In this document: in pieces, positions 1 to 7,802 of the stretch
Numbering within the stretch: position 1 is the stretch's first letter
How the letters are laid out: each line of letters opens with the position of its first letter
DNA from: RGIG3009 sp045541495
Lineage (GTDB): Bacteria > Bacillota > Clostridia > Oscillospirales > Acutalibacteraceae
Assembly: GCA_045541495.1 (NCBI GenBank)
Contig: JAZQJE010000048.1
Span: 1 to 58,055, forward strand
Direction: 5' to 3'
DNA length: 58,055 nucleotides
The notes under the pieces: generated by a model
The model's input: the letters and a program-made list of their open reading frames with translations, nothing else
The model's database searches: none
What the model was told of the DNA's origin: nothing
Translations under genes and position numbers: made by a program

Positions 1-72
1 TGCCTTATTTGTCTTCCTAAGACCGCTTGGCCTCCGACTTCCCTTTGGCCACTCGGGAAACCCTCGATATTT

Positions 73-147
73 TGGAGCTGGTGGAGGGAATCGAACCCCC
101 AACCTGCTGATTACAAATCAGCTGCTCTACCGTTGAGCCACACCAGC
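73..147 (-). tRNA. tRNA-Thr (TGT)
   Basis: Cloverleaf on the minus strand with a 5-bp anticodon stem (GCTGA/TCAGC) around loop TTTGTAA, so the anticodon is TGT (Thr). The T-arm GGTTCGATTCC is present and CCA is encoded. It is the last gene of a Val-Asp-Thr tRNA cluster. Confidence 0.95.
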
Positions 148-169
148 ATATCAAGTTATTTAAAAAAGT

Positions 170-246
170 TGGCGACCTGGAACGGGCTCGAACCGTCGAC
201 CTCTAGCGTGACAGGCTAGCGTTCTAACCAGCTGAACTACCGGGCC
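170..246 (-). tRNA. tRNA-Asp (GTC)
   Basis: Minus-strand cloverleaf; the anticodon stem CTAGC/GCTAG encloses CTGTCAC, giving anticodon GTC (Asp). The 3' end reads GCCA, so CCA is encoded. The acceptor stem has one C-A mismatch. It lies 22 nt upstream of tRNA-Thr and shares its promoter. Confidence 0.95.
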
Positions 247-249
247 ACA

Positions 250-325
250 TGGTGGAAACAACAGGGCTCGAACCTGTGACCCCCTGCTTGTAAGGCAGGT
301 GCTCTACCAGCTGAGCTATGCTTCC
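250..325 (-). tRNA. tRNA-Val (TAC)
   Basis: Minus-strand cloverleaf; the anticodon stem CCTGC/GCAGG encloses CTTACAA, anticodon TAC (Val). It has an encoded CCA and a standard T-loop (GGTTCGAGCC). It is the first gene of the tRNA operon, directly downstream of a sigma-A promoter. Confidence 0.95.
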
Positions 326-356
326 AAAATCGTCGCCGTCACTCGCGACGGTCTAT

Positions 357-385
357 ATCATACTACACCAAACCGAAATTGTCAA
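357..385 (-). promoter_or_regulatory. sigma-A promoter of the tRNA-Val-Asp-Thr operon
   Basis: On the minus strand TTGACA (380-385) is followed after exactly 17 nt by TATGAT (357-362), about 30 nt upstream of tRNA-Val. A near-perfect -35 fits a stable-RNA promoter. Confidence 0.8.
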
Positions 386-393
386 CTGAAAAT

Positions 394-416
394 TGGGATT
401 TTTTCAAAAAAATCCG
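394..416 (-). terminator. possible terminator after hslO
   Basis: A short AT-rich inverted repeat (GGATTTTTT, one-base loop, AAAAAAATCC) lies just after the hslO stop. The stem is weak in GC, so termination strength is uncertain. Confidence 0.35.
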
Positions 417-423
417 CAAATTC

Positions 424-1299
424 TTATTTGCTGTTTATCAGTTTCTCAATATCCTTGGTTGTGAAAGTGTATACATTGTCACAAAAACTGCAAGTGACCT
501 CCACTTTTCCTTCCTCGTCGGGCAATGTGCGCAATTCCTCTGCTGACATGGCGCAAAATGCACGGGTTACTTTTTCCCGCGAACAGGCGCAACGATAGTC
601 GGGTTCGTAGGTATCTACTACATCAAAGTCAAATCCTGCCAACGCTTTCCTTAAAATATCTTCAACGGACAACCCCTCATCCAACATCTTCGTCATAGGC
701 GGCAACTCGGCAATGGATTTCTCCAACATGTCGATCACGGAATCGGGACAAAACGGCAATAGTTGGATCAGAAAACCGCCTGCGGCGCGCACTGTGAGAT
801 CGGGGTTTACTAACACCCCCAACGCACACACCGTGGGAATCTGTTCACTGGTGGCATAATAAGACGTGATGTCCTCCGCCAATTCGCCCGACACCAAAGG
901 GGTGCAACCCGTATACGGTTCTGCCGCACCGGTATCCCGCAAAACATATAAAAAGCCATCCGTCCCCACTGCGCCGCTGACATCCAGTTTTCCGTTTGGT
1001 TTCAACGGGATTTCCACCACGGGATTTGCCGCATAACCGCGCACATTTCCCCTGCCGTCGGATACGGTAATTAACTGACCTACAGGGCCGCCGCCATTGA
1101 CTTTCAATGTGACGGAATCCTCCGTATTTTTCAGCATAATACCCATCATAGAAGCCGCGGTAAGCAGACGGCCGAGAGCCGCCGTTACCACCGCAGAAGT
1201 ATGGTGTATTTGTTCGGCTTTTGCCACAATATCGGACGTATCGATCGCCATCGCCATCACGGTGGCATCGGTCGTTAAACAACGGATTGCCTTACTCAT
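424..1299 (-). CDS. hslO: Hsp33 redox-regulated chaperonin
   Basis: 291-aa cytosolic holdase chaperone that becomes active on oxidation and protects unfolding proteins. The family's C-terminal zinc-binding redox switch is visible as C237-x-C239 and C270-x2-C273, the four thiolates that hold Zn in the reduced form and form disulfides under oxidative stress. Length and N-terminal fold (GGGPVGQL, residues 69-76) are typical. The ATG at 1299 overlaps the TGA of the upstream methyltransferase (ATGA), so translation is probably coupled. Transcribed with the methyltransferase and yerC. Confidence 0.95.
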   Translation of the reverse strand: MSKAIRCLTTDATVMAMAIDTSDIVAKAEQIHHTSAVVTAALGRLLTAASMMGIMLKNTEDSVTLKVNGGGPVGQLITVSDGRGNVRGYAANPVVEIPLKPNGKLDVSGAVGTDGFLYVLRDTGAAEPYTGCTPLVSGELAEDITSYYATSEQIPTVCALGVLVNPDLTVRAAGGFLIQLLPFCPDSVIDMLEKSIAELPPMTKMLDEGLSVEDILRKALAGFDFDVVDTYEPDYRCACSREKVTRAFCAMSAEELRTLPDEEGKVEVTCSFCDNVYTFTTKDIEKLINSK

Positions 1300-2087
1300 A
1301 GTTTATGCGTTTCTCCTTTAAAAGTTGCCTCTTCCACCGTGCGATTGTTACGCGCTACAAACACCCAGCGTTCACACTGGTCTCCGGGCATGTCTTCCGT
1401 GCCGTTCGCCAGTACAGCCAACACATCCCATCCGGTGGTTTTTAACAATTGTTCCAGTGTGCGACGGGAATATGCCCGTTCCCGCACCGTATCGGTCAGC
1501 CGATCGTATCTTCCGTCTTCTTCCTGTACAAAGAAGTCTAAGGTCATATCCACTTCGCAGGTGCCCGCTATCAAACGATTACGCCAAACACAAAGCAGCT
1601 CCTCGTCTTCCAACACAAAAGTATTATTTCCCAAGATCTGCTTGTGTTTATAAGGGGTATTGACATCAAAGATAAACAATCCATTCGGTTCCACAAACAG
1701 ACGTAAGCGACTGAAAAACCGTTTAATACCCTCCGTGCGGCACAAGTGGTTAACACTATCCAAGATACAGACAGCACCATCCACCGTTCCGTACAGGTCC
1801 AATTGTCGCATATCTTGTTCCAACAACAACACTTGCTGATCGCGCAACAGCGGTTTTTCCATGGCCTTTATCAGCATATCGCCTGAACCATCCACACCGA
1901 TGGGATCGACTCCTCGTTTCACCAGTGCTTCGCACAAACTGCCTGAACCGCAGGCCACATCCAGCACGGTATGCGGGTGCGCACCGTACCGTTCGAACAA
2001 CCGCAACAAATAATCAGCCCGCTCGTCATAATCCACATCCGCCATAAGGCGGTCATAAAACTCGGAAAAATCGTGATAACCAACCAT
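1296..2087 (-). CDS. class I SAM-dependent methyltransferase
   Basis: About 263 aa. The SAM-binding motif I reads VLDVACGSGSL near residue 41, followed by GVDGSGDML, typical of the Rossmann-fold UbiE/BioC-like methyltransferases. The substrate cannot be read from sequence. I prefer the ATG at 2087 (start MVGYHDFSEF) because AGAGGA lies six bases upstream; an ATG at 2093 has no spacing to that Shine-Dalgarno. It sits 2 nt after yerC and overlaps hslO by 4 nt, so it is the middle gene of a three-gene operon. Confidence 0.85.
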   Translation of the reverse strand: MVGYHDFSEFYDRLMADVDYDERADYLLRLFERYGAHPHTVLDVACGSGSLCEALVKRGVDPIGVDGSGDMLIKAMEKPLLRDQQVLLLEQDMRQLDLYGTVDGAVCILDSVNHLCRTEGIKRFFSRLRLFVEPNGLFIFDVNTPYKHKQILGNNTFVLEDEELLCVWRNRLIAGTCEVDMTLDFFVQEEDGRYDRLTDTVRERAYSRRTLEQLLKTTGWDVLAVLANGTEDMPGDQCERWVFVARNNRTVEEATFKGETHKL

Positions 2088-2089
2088 GA

Positions 2090-2380
2090 TCATTCCTCTT
2101 CCATGCGGGAAAAGATCAGTTCATAGGCATCGCAACCGTATGCCAACGAACGATTGACGCGACTGATGGTAGCGGTGGAAGCGCCGGTTTTCGCAACGAT
2201 CTCGGTATAGACGCATTTATCCCGCAACATTTTCGCCACGGCAATACGTTGGGACATGGATTTGATCTCCGATACAGTGCAAAGGTCTTCAAAGAATTGA
2301 TAACATTCTTCTCTGGTCTTCAATTGTAAAATAGCATCAAATAAAAAATCGGTATATTTATCCTTGATTTTGGAATTCAT
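2090..2380 (-). CDS. yerC: YerC/YecD family TrpR-related DNA-binding protein
   Basis: 96 aa, the usual length of the YerC/YecD family, which is related in fold to the TrpR repressor. The helix-turn-helix is visible as TEIVAKTGASTATISRVNRS (about residues 59-78), and the N-terminal part (LFDAILQLKTREECYQFFED) matches the family's dimerising helices. The regulon in Firmicutes is not settled. A strong GGAGGT lies upstream of the ATG at 2380. It is the first gene of the yerC-methyltransferase-hslO operon. Confidence 0.88.
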   Translation of the reverse strand: MNSKIKDKYTDFLFDAILQLKTREECYQFFEDLCTVSEIKSMSQRIAVAKMLRDKCVYTEIVAKTGASTATISRVNRSLAYGCDAYELIFSRMEEE

Positions 2381-2434
2381 GACCGTATACCTCCGCCTTT
2401 ATGATAGTACCATTTTAACACAACAAAGCGCGAA

Positions 2435-2468
2435 AGTAAAGTCCCGAACGAATTGTTCGGGACTTTAA
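2435..2468 (-). terminator. terminator hairpin of tyrS
   Basis: A perfect 12-bp inverted repeat (AAAGTCCCGAAC at 2438-2449, GTTCGGGACTTT at 2455-2466) sits directly after the tyrS stop. The following tract on the minus strand (TACTTTCG) is only moderately T-rich. Confidence 0.65.
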
Positions 2469-2472
2469 AGTT

Positions 2473-3699
2473 TTATTTTAAGATGACTTTGTGATAGACT
2501 TTTTTACCTTTTTTCAGAATGACATGTCCTTTTTCAAAGACAGAGTACGGAATGGTGGCAGAAACGCCTTTCACTTTCTCACCGTCCACACTCATACCGC
2601 CTTGCTCGATCAAACGGCGGGCCTCCCCGCGGGAAGAAGCCAGACTCGTTACCATCAACAAGTCGATGGCACCGATGGCGGCATCCGTGAACTGATCTTC
2701 TCCGATCTCGGTAGACGGCATATTGGCGGTATCGCCACCGCCCGCAAATAAAGCACGAGCCCCTTGCTGCGCCTTTTCCGCCTCTTCCTCACCGTGCACC
2801 ATTTTGGTGAGTTCATACGCCAAAATCTCTTTAGCAGTATTCAACTGACTGCCTTCCCACGCATCCATTTCCATGATCTGTTCCATAGGAAGGAAGGTGA
2901 GCATACGGATGCATTTCAGCACATCGGCATCATCCACGTTGCGCCAGTATTGGTAAAAATCGTAGGGCGACGTTTTATTAGCATCCAACCACACGGCATT
3001 GCCGGCGGTCTTGCCCATCTTTTTGCCCTGGGAATCGGTCAGCAATGTGATGGTCATGGCGTGGGCATCTTTACCCAGTTTGCGGCGGATCAGTTCCGTA
3101 CCGCCCAACATATTGGACCACTGATCATCGCCGCCGAACTGCATATTGCAGCCGTATTCTTTGAACAGATAATAGAAGTCATAGGACTGCATGATCATGT
3201 AGTTAAACTCCAGGAAAGACAACCCTTTTTCCATACGTTGTTTGTAACATTCCGCTCGCAACATATTGTTAACGGAAAAACAAGCGCCCACTTCTCTGAG
3301 CATATCCACATAATTCAGTTTTAACAACCAATCGGCGTTATTGATCATTTGGGCTTTACCTTCGGAAAAATCAATAAACCGTTCCATTTGCCGTTTAAAG
3401 CAGTCGGCGTTATGGTCGATATCCTCTTTTGTGAGCATTTTCCGCATATCGGTACGACCGGAGGGATCACCGATCATGGTAGTACCGCCGCCGATCAGCG
3501 CAATGGGCTTATTGCCCGCCATCTGCAACCGTTTCATCAGCGTTAACGCCATGAAATGGCCGGCTGTAAGGCTATCAGCCGTGCAATCAAACCCGATATA
3601 AAAGGTTGCTTTACCATTATTGATCATTTCGCGAATCTCTTCTTCGTTGGTGACTTGCGCGATCAAACCGCGGGCTTTCAATTCTTCAAACAATGTCAT
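2473..3699 (-). CDS. tyrS: tyrosyl-tRNA synthetase
   Basis: 408-aa class I aminoacyl-tRNA synthetase charging tRNA-Tyr. The HIGH-like signature is visible in the segment DCTADSLTAGHFM, and the KMSKS-like motif is KKMGKTAGNAV; a C-terminal S4 RNA-binding domain (SRGEARRLIEQGGMSVDGEK) follows. The start at 3699 (MTLFEELKARGLI) has AAAGGAG upstream and matches the family N-terminus. The frame stays open to 3771, but that extension lies inside the T-box leader and is not coding. Expression is controlled by the tyrosine T-box directly upstream. Confidence 0.95.
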   Translation of the reverse strand: MTLFEELKARGLIAQVTNEEEIREMINNGKATFYIGFDCTADSLTAGHFMALTLMKRLQMAGNKPIALIGGGTTMIGDPSGRTDMRKMLTKEDIDHNADCFKRQMERFIDFSEGKAQMINNADWLLKLNYVDMLREVGACFSVNNMLRAECYKQRMEKGLSFLEFNYMIMQSYDFYYLFKEYGCNMQFGGDDQWSNMLGGTELIRRKLGKDAHAMTITLLTDSQGKKMGKTAGNAVWLDANKTSPYDFYQYWRNVDDADVLKCIRMLTFLPMEQIMEMDAWEGSQLNTAKEILAYELTKMVHGEEEAEKAQQGARALFAGGGDTANMPSTEIGEDQFTDAAIGAIDLLMVTSLASSRGEARRLIEQGGMSVDGEKVKGVSATIPYSVFEKGHVILKKGKKVYHKVILK

Positions 3700-3719
3700 T
3701 TTTGTATCTCCTTTACAAA

Positions 3720-3970
3720 TTAAAAACCGTCCTCCGCATAAGCAGAGGACGGCAAATAACCGTGGTACCACCTCAATTTATCTTTCTGCAATGAAAGACC
3801 TTAAGGGCGCGGTAACGGGCGCAAACGGCTCCCCTACTGTGCCTGTACGGCAGTTCAGTTCGCGGCTCGGGAATGTATTTCTCCGTTTGTTTTATTGTCT
3901 TGCACCAACCGACAACTCTCTGAAAAAACAAGGGGCGGATACTTCTTTCCGTCAAAGCCTTTCACTATTG
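3720..3970 (-). promoter_or_regulatory. T-box riboswitch (tyrosine) of tyrS
   Basis: Transcribed from the minus strand ahead of tyrS. The invariant T-box AGGTGGTACCACGG is present at about 3758-3771. Stem I carries an AGTA bulge, the GGTGCAAG loop and a specifier loop GAAATACATTC, where TAC (3875-3877) is a Tyr codon, so the cognate tRNA matches the gene. The competing terminator is the hairpin at 3726-3752 (CCGTCCTC.../GGAGGACGG) followed by TTTTT. Uncharged tRNA-Tyr would favour the antiterminator. Confidence 0.93.
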
Positions 3971-3976
3971 TATTCT

Positions 3977-4005
3977 ATTAAAACACACGAAACGATGTTT
4001 GTCAA
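3977..4005 (-). promoter_or_regulatory. probable sigma-A promoter of the tyrS T-box transcript
   Basis: TTGACA (4000-4005) then 17 nt and TTTAAT (3977-3982) on the minus strand. It overlaps the last codons of recN. The -10 is not ideal; TAGAAT lies 5 nt further on. Confidence 0.55.
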
Positions 4006-5675
4006 GCAAGCATTTCCCGCGCCGCCTGCAGGGTAGTGGTTGTTACCTCACCGCCGATGATACGCGCCAGCTCCCGCGCGCGTTCTTCGGTATCCAGTGC
4101 GGTAACTTCCGTATACGTGCGATCATTACGCACCGATTTGGAAATCAGAAAATGGTGGTCACCGCGGGCGGCGATCTGCGCCAAGTGGGTCACACACAAC
4201 ACCTGGCGTCCACGTCCTTTCACCGCCGTTTGAGCGGTATCGTGCAGTTTGATCCCCACTTTTCGCGCCGCTCGACCGCTGATACCCGTATCGATCTCAT
4301 CAAAGATCAAGGTGTCGATCTTATCGGCATCCGCCAAAACGGATTTGATGGCCAACATGATGCGGGATAATTCGCCGCCGGACGCAATGCGCGTGATGGG
4401 TCGGGGCGGTTCGCCTACGTTTGCAGACATTAAAAATTCCACTTTATCCGCACCATTACGGCTGAAATCGATCGGTTGACGATCGATCATCATGGTAACA
4501 TGGGGCATATCTAAAAAGACAAGTTGCTCCTGCACACGGGCGGCAAAGCATTTCGCGGCATTCATTCTCTTGTCCGTGAGAACCGCCGCCGCCGTGGTTA
4601 ATTCTTGACGCAATTGCAATTCCCGCACTGTCAGATCGTGTATTCGCTCATCGGACAATTGAATATCTCGCAATTCCTGTCGGCAGGTATCCAGATATTC
4701 CAATACCGCTTCTTCATTAACACCGTATTTGACGGTCAAGCGGCGGATCAGTTGCAACCGTGCTTCGATCTCATCCAATTCGCGAGGATCAAATTCCAAC
4801 AAATCGGTCAACAAACGCAATTCGTCTGCCACCCCTTGAAGACCATACACCACTTCCTGTAATTGGGAGGTCAGCGGTTCGGCTTGTTCCAGATAACGAG
4901 CGACGTTATCCAACGCAGTAACCGCGCATTCCGCTTTAGTGACAGCTCCGTCGTCTTGGTCATTTCCATTCAGCAATGCTCGTGTTTTCGCCAGCAGAGC
5001 CGCCACTTTTTCGGCGTTGCGATATAGATCCCGTTTCGCCAGCAATTCTTCTTGTTCGCCGATACGAAGATCTGCTTCTTCGATCTCACGGATCTGGTAG
5101 TCGAGCAGATCGATGCGGCGAGCTTTTTCCGTTTCATCCAGATCCGCTTCGGATAATTGGCGGCAGACCGTTCGCCACGCCCCATAGAGAGTGGCATAGT
5201 TTTGCACATCGTGTTCCAATTCGCCGAAGCGGTCCAAATACAACAAATGTTGATCCGCTGACAACAACGCTTGATTTTCATGTTGACCGTGAAGATCCAC
5301 CAGCAACGCGCCGATCTCCCGCAATAAAGCAGCAGTAGCAGGTCGTCCGTTGACCGTACAAGTTCCTTTCCCCTCAGCGGACATCGTTCTGCCAATCAAT
5401 AAATTGCCGTCTTCATCGGGCAAAAAACCCCGCTGTTCCAGTTGTTGGATCGTCCAGGGTGACAGGTCCGTGAACAGCGCCGTTACATGCGCCGTATCTG
5501 CACCCGTCCGTACCATGGTGCGGGTAATGCGTTCCCCCAGCACTGCGTTGATAGCATCGATCACAATGGATTTGCCCGCTCCCGTTTCACCGGTAAGCAC
5601 ATTGAATCCTTCATGGAAGCGAATATCGGCACATTCTATCACCGCAATATTTTCAATGTGTAAGCAATCCAGCAT
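4002..5675 (-). CDS. recN: DNA repair protein RecN
   Basis: 557-aa SMC-like ATPase that acts early in recombinational repair of double-strand breaks. The N-terminal Walker A is GETGAGKS (residues 29-36), the centre is a long coiled coil, and near the C-terminus the ABC signature (ISGGELSRIMLAI, in the context RIASGGELSR) and Walker B LIFDEIDTGISG are intact. Full length for the family. It is the last gene of the nusB-to-recN run, 6 nt after argR; the argR-recN pairing is conserved in Firmicutes. No LexA box is seen upstream. Confidence 0.96.
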   Translation of the reverse strand: MLDCLHIENIAVIECADIRFHEGFNVLTGETGAGKSIVIDAINAVLGERITRTMVRTGADTAHVTALFTDLSPWTIQQLEQRGFLPDEDGNLLIGRTMSAEGKGTCTVNGRPATAALLREIGALLVDLHGQHENQALLSADQHLLYLDRFGELEHDVQNYATLYGAWRTVCRQLSEADLDETEKARRIDLLDYQIREIEEADLRIGEQEELLAKRDLYRNAEKVAALLAKTRALLNGNDQDDGAVTKAECAVTALDNVARYLEQAEPLTSQLQEVVYGLQGVADELRLLTDLLEFDPRELDEIEARLQLIRRLTVKYGVNEEAVLEYLDTCRQELRDIQLSDERIHDLTVRELQLRQELTTAAAVLTDKRMNAAKCFAARVQEQLVFLDMPHVTMMIDRQPIDFSRNGADKVEFLMSANVGEPPRPITRIASGGELSRIMLAIKSVLADADKIDTLIFDEIDTGISGRAARKVGIKLHDTAQTAVKGRGRQVLCVTHLAQIAARGDHHFLISKSVRNDRTYTEVTALDTEERARELARIIGGEVTTTTLQAAREMLA

Positions 5676-5681
5676 GGTTTG

Positions 5682-6128
5682 TCACTTCCATTTTTTCAGT
5701 TCTTCCACCAGCATAGCGGCTTGTTCGGATGTTTTCGTAATGCAAACAAAGGTATCGTCGCCCGCCAATGTACCGATAACGGTAGGCCAATGCAGAGAGT
5801 CTAGCGCAGCGCAGGCGGCACCCGCCATACCCGCGTGGCATTTAACCACCACGAGATTGCAGGCATCGTCGATGCTAACGACAGAATCGTGAAAAATGGT
5901 GCTGAATTTCGTGGAGATCGGTCTGCTTTCTTGGCGAACTACCGAGTACCGATACACCCCCTCGCCGTCCTGCACTTTAATCAGGCGCAACTCTTTGATA
6001 TCACGGGACACAGTGGCTTGTGTCACGGGATATCCCTCATCTTGTAAGGCGCGCATGAGATCTTCTTGAGTTTCGATCTGTCGATTTTGAATGATTTCTA
6101 AAATTTTCGATTGACGTTTAGCTTTCAT
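5682..6128 (-). CDS. argR: arginine repressor ArgR/AhrC
   Basis: 148-aa arginine-sensing transcription factor. The N-terminal winged HTH carries QATVSRDIKELRLIK (about residues 38-52), and the C-terminal hexamerisation/arginine-binding domain has the GTLAGDDTF signature. No arginine biosynthesis genes lie in this window; its place between nadK and recN is the usual Firmicutes arrangement. The ATG at 6128 overlaps the end of nadK by 11 nt. Confidence 0.95.
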   Translation of the reverse strand: MKAKRQSKILEIIQNRQIETQEDLMRALQDEGYPVTQATVSRDIKELRLIKVQDGEGVYRYSVVRQESRPISTKFSTIFHDSVVSIDDACNLVVVKCHAGMAGAACAALDSLHWPTVIGTLAGDDTFVCITKTSEQAAMLVEELKKWK

Positions 6129-6969
6129 GGCTGTGTACCTTCCTGTTCGTTAACTTCCGATCTAGCGTTTCGTAAAAAGGACAATAACGGAGTTTTATTA
6201 ACATGGCATCCACCGATGCGCGCGTCACCTGTATAACGCCGCCTTCGGGGACAACAACGGCTTTTTCCCCATCCACATTGATAAACACCATGGGACCGTT
6301 TTGCCGTGTGTGCGGTTTTACCGTTAAACAAGCGTCTTCATTAAAAATGTACGGACGCGTATGTAAAGAATGAGGGCAAACAGGCGTTAACAGCAAACAG
6401 CGGAGAGCAGGATCCACCACAGGACCGCCTGCTGACAACGAATAGGCCGTGGAGCCCGTTGGTGTCGCTATGATGACACCGTCTGCTTCATAAGTGGGTA
6501 ATGGTACTCCGTGATTAGAAACCTCCACCTCGATCATGCGAGAAAGCGGGCCGCGAGATACCACCGCTTCGTTCAAGGCACTGTAATGTATGGTTTCGCC
6601 TTTATTGGTAACCGTAACGTCCAACATCATGCGATAATCGGTATCGTATTCGCCGGTGATCAGATAGTGTAATTTTTCCAATTCGTCCAGTTCCAAACCG
6701 GCCATAAAGCCTAATCGACCGCAATTGATGCCGAGAACGGGTTTTCCGAAAGCCGCCGCGCGTTTGGCACAATGAATAATCGTACCGTCACCGCCCATGG
6801 CAATAGCAATATCGCAACCTTGCAATACCATATCAACATCAGCATGCGGGAATGCCGTATCGTTAGGTAATAGCAGTTCCACATTCAACGCTTCCAGCGC
6901 CTCACATACACGGGTAAGGGCATCGCTGTTGCTGATTGCCTGATAATTGGGAACGATAGCAATTTTCAT
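6118..6969 (-). CDS. nadK: NAD kinase
   Basis: 283-aa cytosolic enzyme phosphorylating NAD to NADP. The diagnostic GGDGT motif is at residues 59-63, followed by the conserved NE pair (LNEAVVSRG) and TPTGSTAYSLSAGGP, the nucleotide-binding loop. Length is normal for the ATP/polyphosphate NAD kinases of Firmicutes. GGAGGT lies 6 nt before the ATG. It follows tlyA by 2 nt and overlaps argR. Confidence 0.96.
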   Translation of the reverse strand: MKIAIVPNYQAISNSDALTRVCEALEALNVELLLPNDTAFPHADVDMVLQGCDIAIAMGGDGTIIHCAKRAAAFGKPVLGINCGRLGFMAGLELDELEKLHYLITGEYDTDYRMMLDVTVTNKGETIHYSALNEAVVSRGPLSRMIEVEVSNHGVPLPTYEADGVIIATPTGSTAYSLSAGGPVVDPALRCLLLTPVCPHSLHTRPYIFNEDACLTVKPHTRQNGPMVFINVDGEKAVVVPEGGVIQVTRASVDAMLIKLRYCPFYETLDRKLTNRKVHSHES

Positions 6970-6971
6970 AA

Positions 6972-7802
6972 TTACACCTCCGATAACGCAAAAGCATCAA
7001 ATGTTTCATCCACGATCCGCCGAAAATCCCATACAGGCGGTATGGGAGCATGGTCATAAGCAAGTACAGTCAAATATTCAATATTGCCCTGTTTTCGGCC
7101 TGCACCACCCGTAATGGGGGAACCGGTCAACAACAGCGGCGAACAACCGCTCTGAACCAAAAAGGTCGTCAACTCTCGAAGCACACGGACGTGAACGGCG
7201 CGGTTTCGCACAATACCGTTCTTCCCCACATCGGCTTTTCCCGCCTCAAATTGAGGTTTGATCAGTAAAATTAACCGCGCTTCATCTTTTAAAAAAGGCA
7301 AAACCGACGGTAGGATCTGCCGCAGAGAAATAAAGGATACATCGGCCGTTAAGACATCGATCGTCTTTTCTCCTATCGTTTGCAGTAGACGAGGATCGCG
7401 AACATCGGTGCCTTCCAAGTTGACCACACGGGGGTCTCCTCGCAAGGAATCGTGCAATTGCCCGTGGCCCACATCCACTGCGTATACGCGATCAGTACCG
7501 TGTTGCAGCAGACATTGGGTAAAGCCGCCGGTAGAGGCACCTACATCCATGGCAATGCACTGGGTAAGATCAACGGACATCAATTGCAGTGCTTTTTCCA
7601 ATTTTAAAGCGCCGCGGCTCACATAAACAAGACCGTCGTTCTCACAACTCACGCGATCCGTTTCCGCTACTAAAAAAGCGGCTTTCCTAACGGCTTTTCC
7701 GTTGACGGTAACGACACCCGACAAGATTAGTTCTTTCGCTTTTTCTCTCCCTGATGCTAAATCTTGTTCGACTAAACAAACATCTAAACGTTTACTCGGC
7801 AA
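6972..7802 (-). CDS. tlyA: TlyA family 2'-O rRNA methyltransferase
   Basis: 276 aa: an N-terminal S4 RNA-binding domain (RLDVCLVEQDLASGREKAKE) and a C-terminal FtsJ-like methyltransferase with AMDVGASTGGFTQCLL as SAM motif I. Family members methylate rRNA ribose 2'-OH groups; a haemolysin role has also been claimed for the family. The start appears to be TTG at 7802, preceded by AGGGGGA and overlapping dxs by 11 nt. In Clostridia tlyA routinely sits between dxs and nadK, as here. Confidence 0.92.
   Translation of the reverse strand: MPSKRLDVCLVEQDLASGREKAKELILSGVVTVNGKAVRKAAFLVAETDRVSCENDGLVYVSRGALKLEKALQLMSVDLTQCIAMDVGASTGGFTQCLLQHGTDRVYAVDVGHGQLHDSLRGDPRVVNLEGTDVRDPRLLQTIGEKTIDVLTADVSFISLRQILPSVLPFLKDEARLILLIKPQFEAGKADVGKNGIVRNRAVHVRVLRELTTFLVQSGCSPLLLTGSPITGGAGRKQGNIEYLTVLAYDHAPIPPVWDFRRIVDETFDAFALSEV

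Noticed and set aside
1..72. tRNA-like segment at the left edge (minus strand TTTCCCGAGTGGCCAAAGGG looks like a D-arm)
   Set aside because: No anticodon stem follows and the T-arm is not visible before the window ends, so no tRNA can be called.
2764..3324. Plus-strand 186-codon open frame opposite tyrS
   Set aside because: A shadow of the tyrS coding strand; no RBS or family resemblance.
3700..3771. N-terminal extension of tyrS
   Set aside because: It lies within the T-box and terminator; the RBS and the family N-terminus fit 3699.
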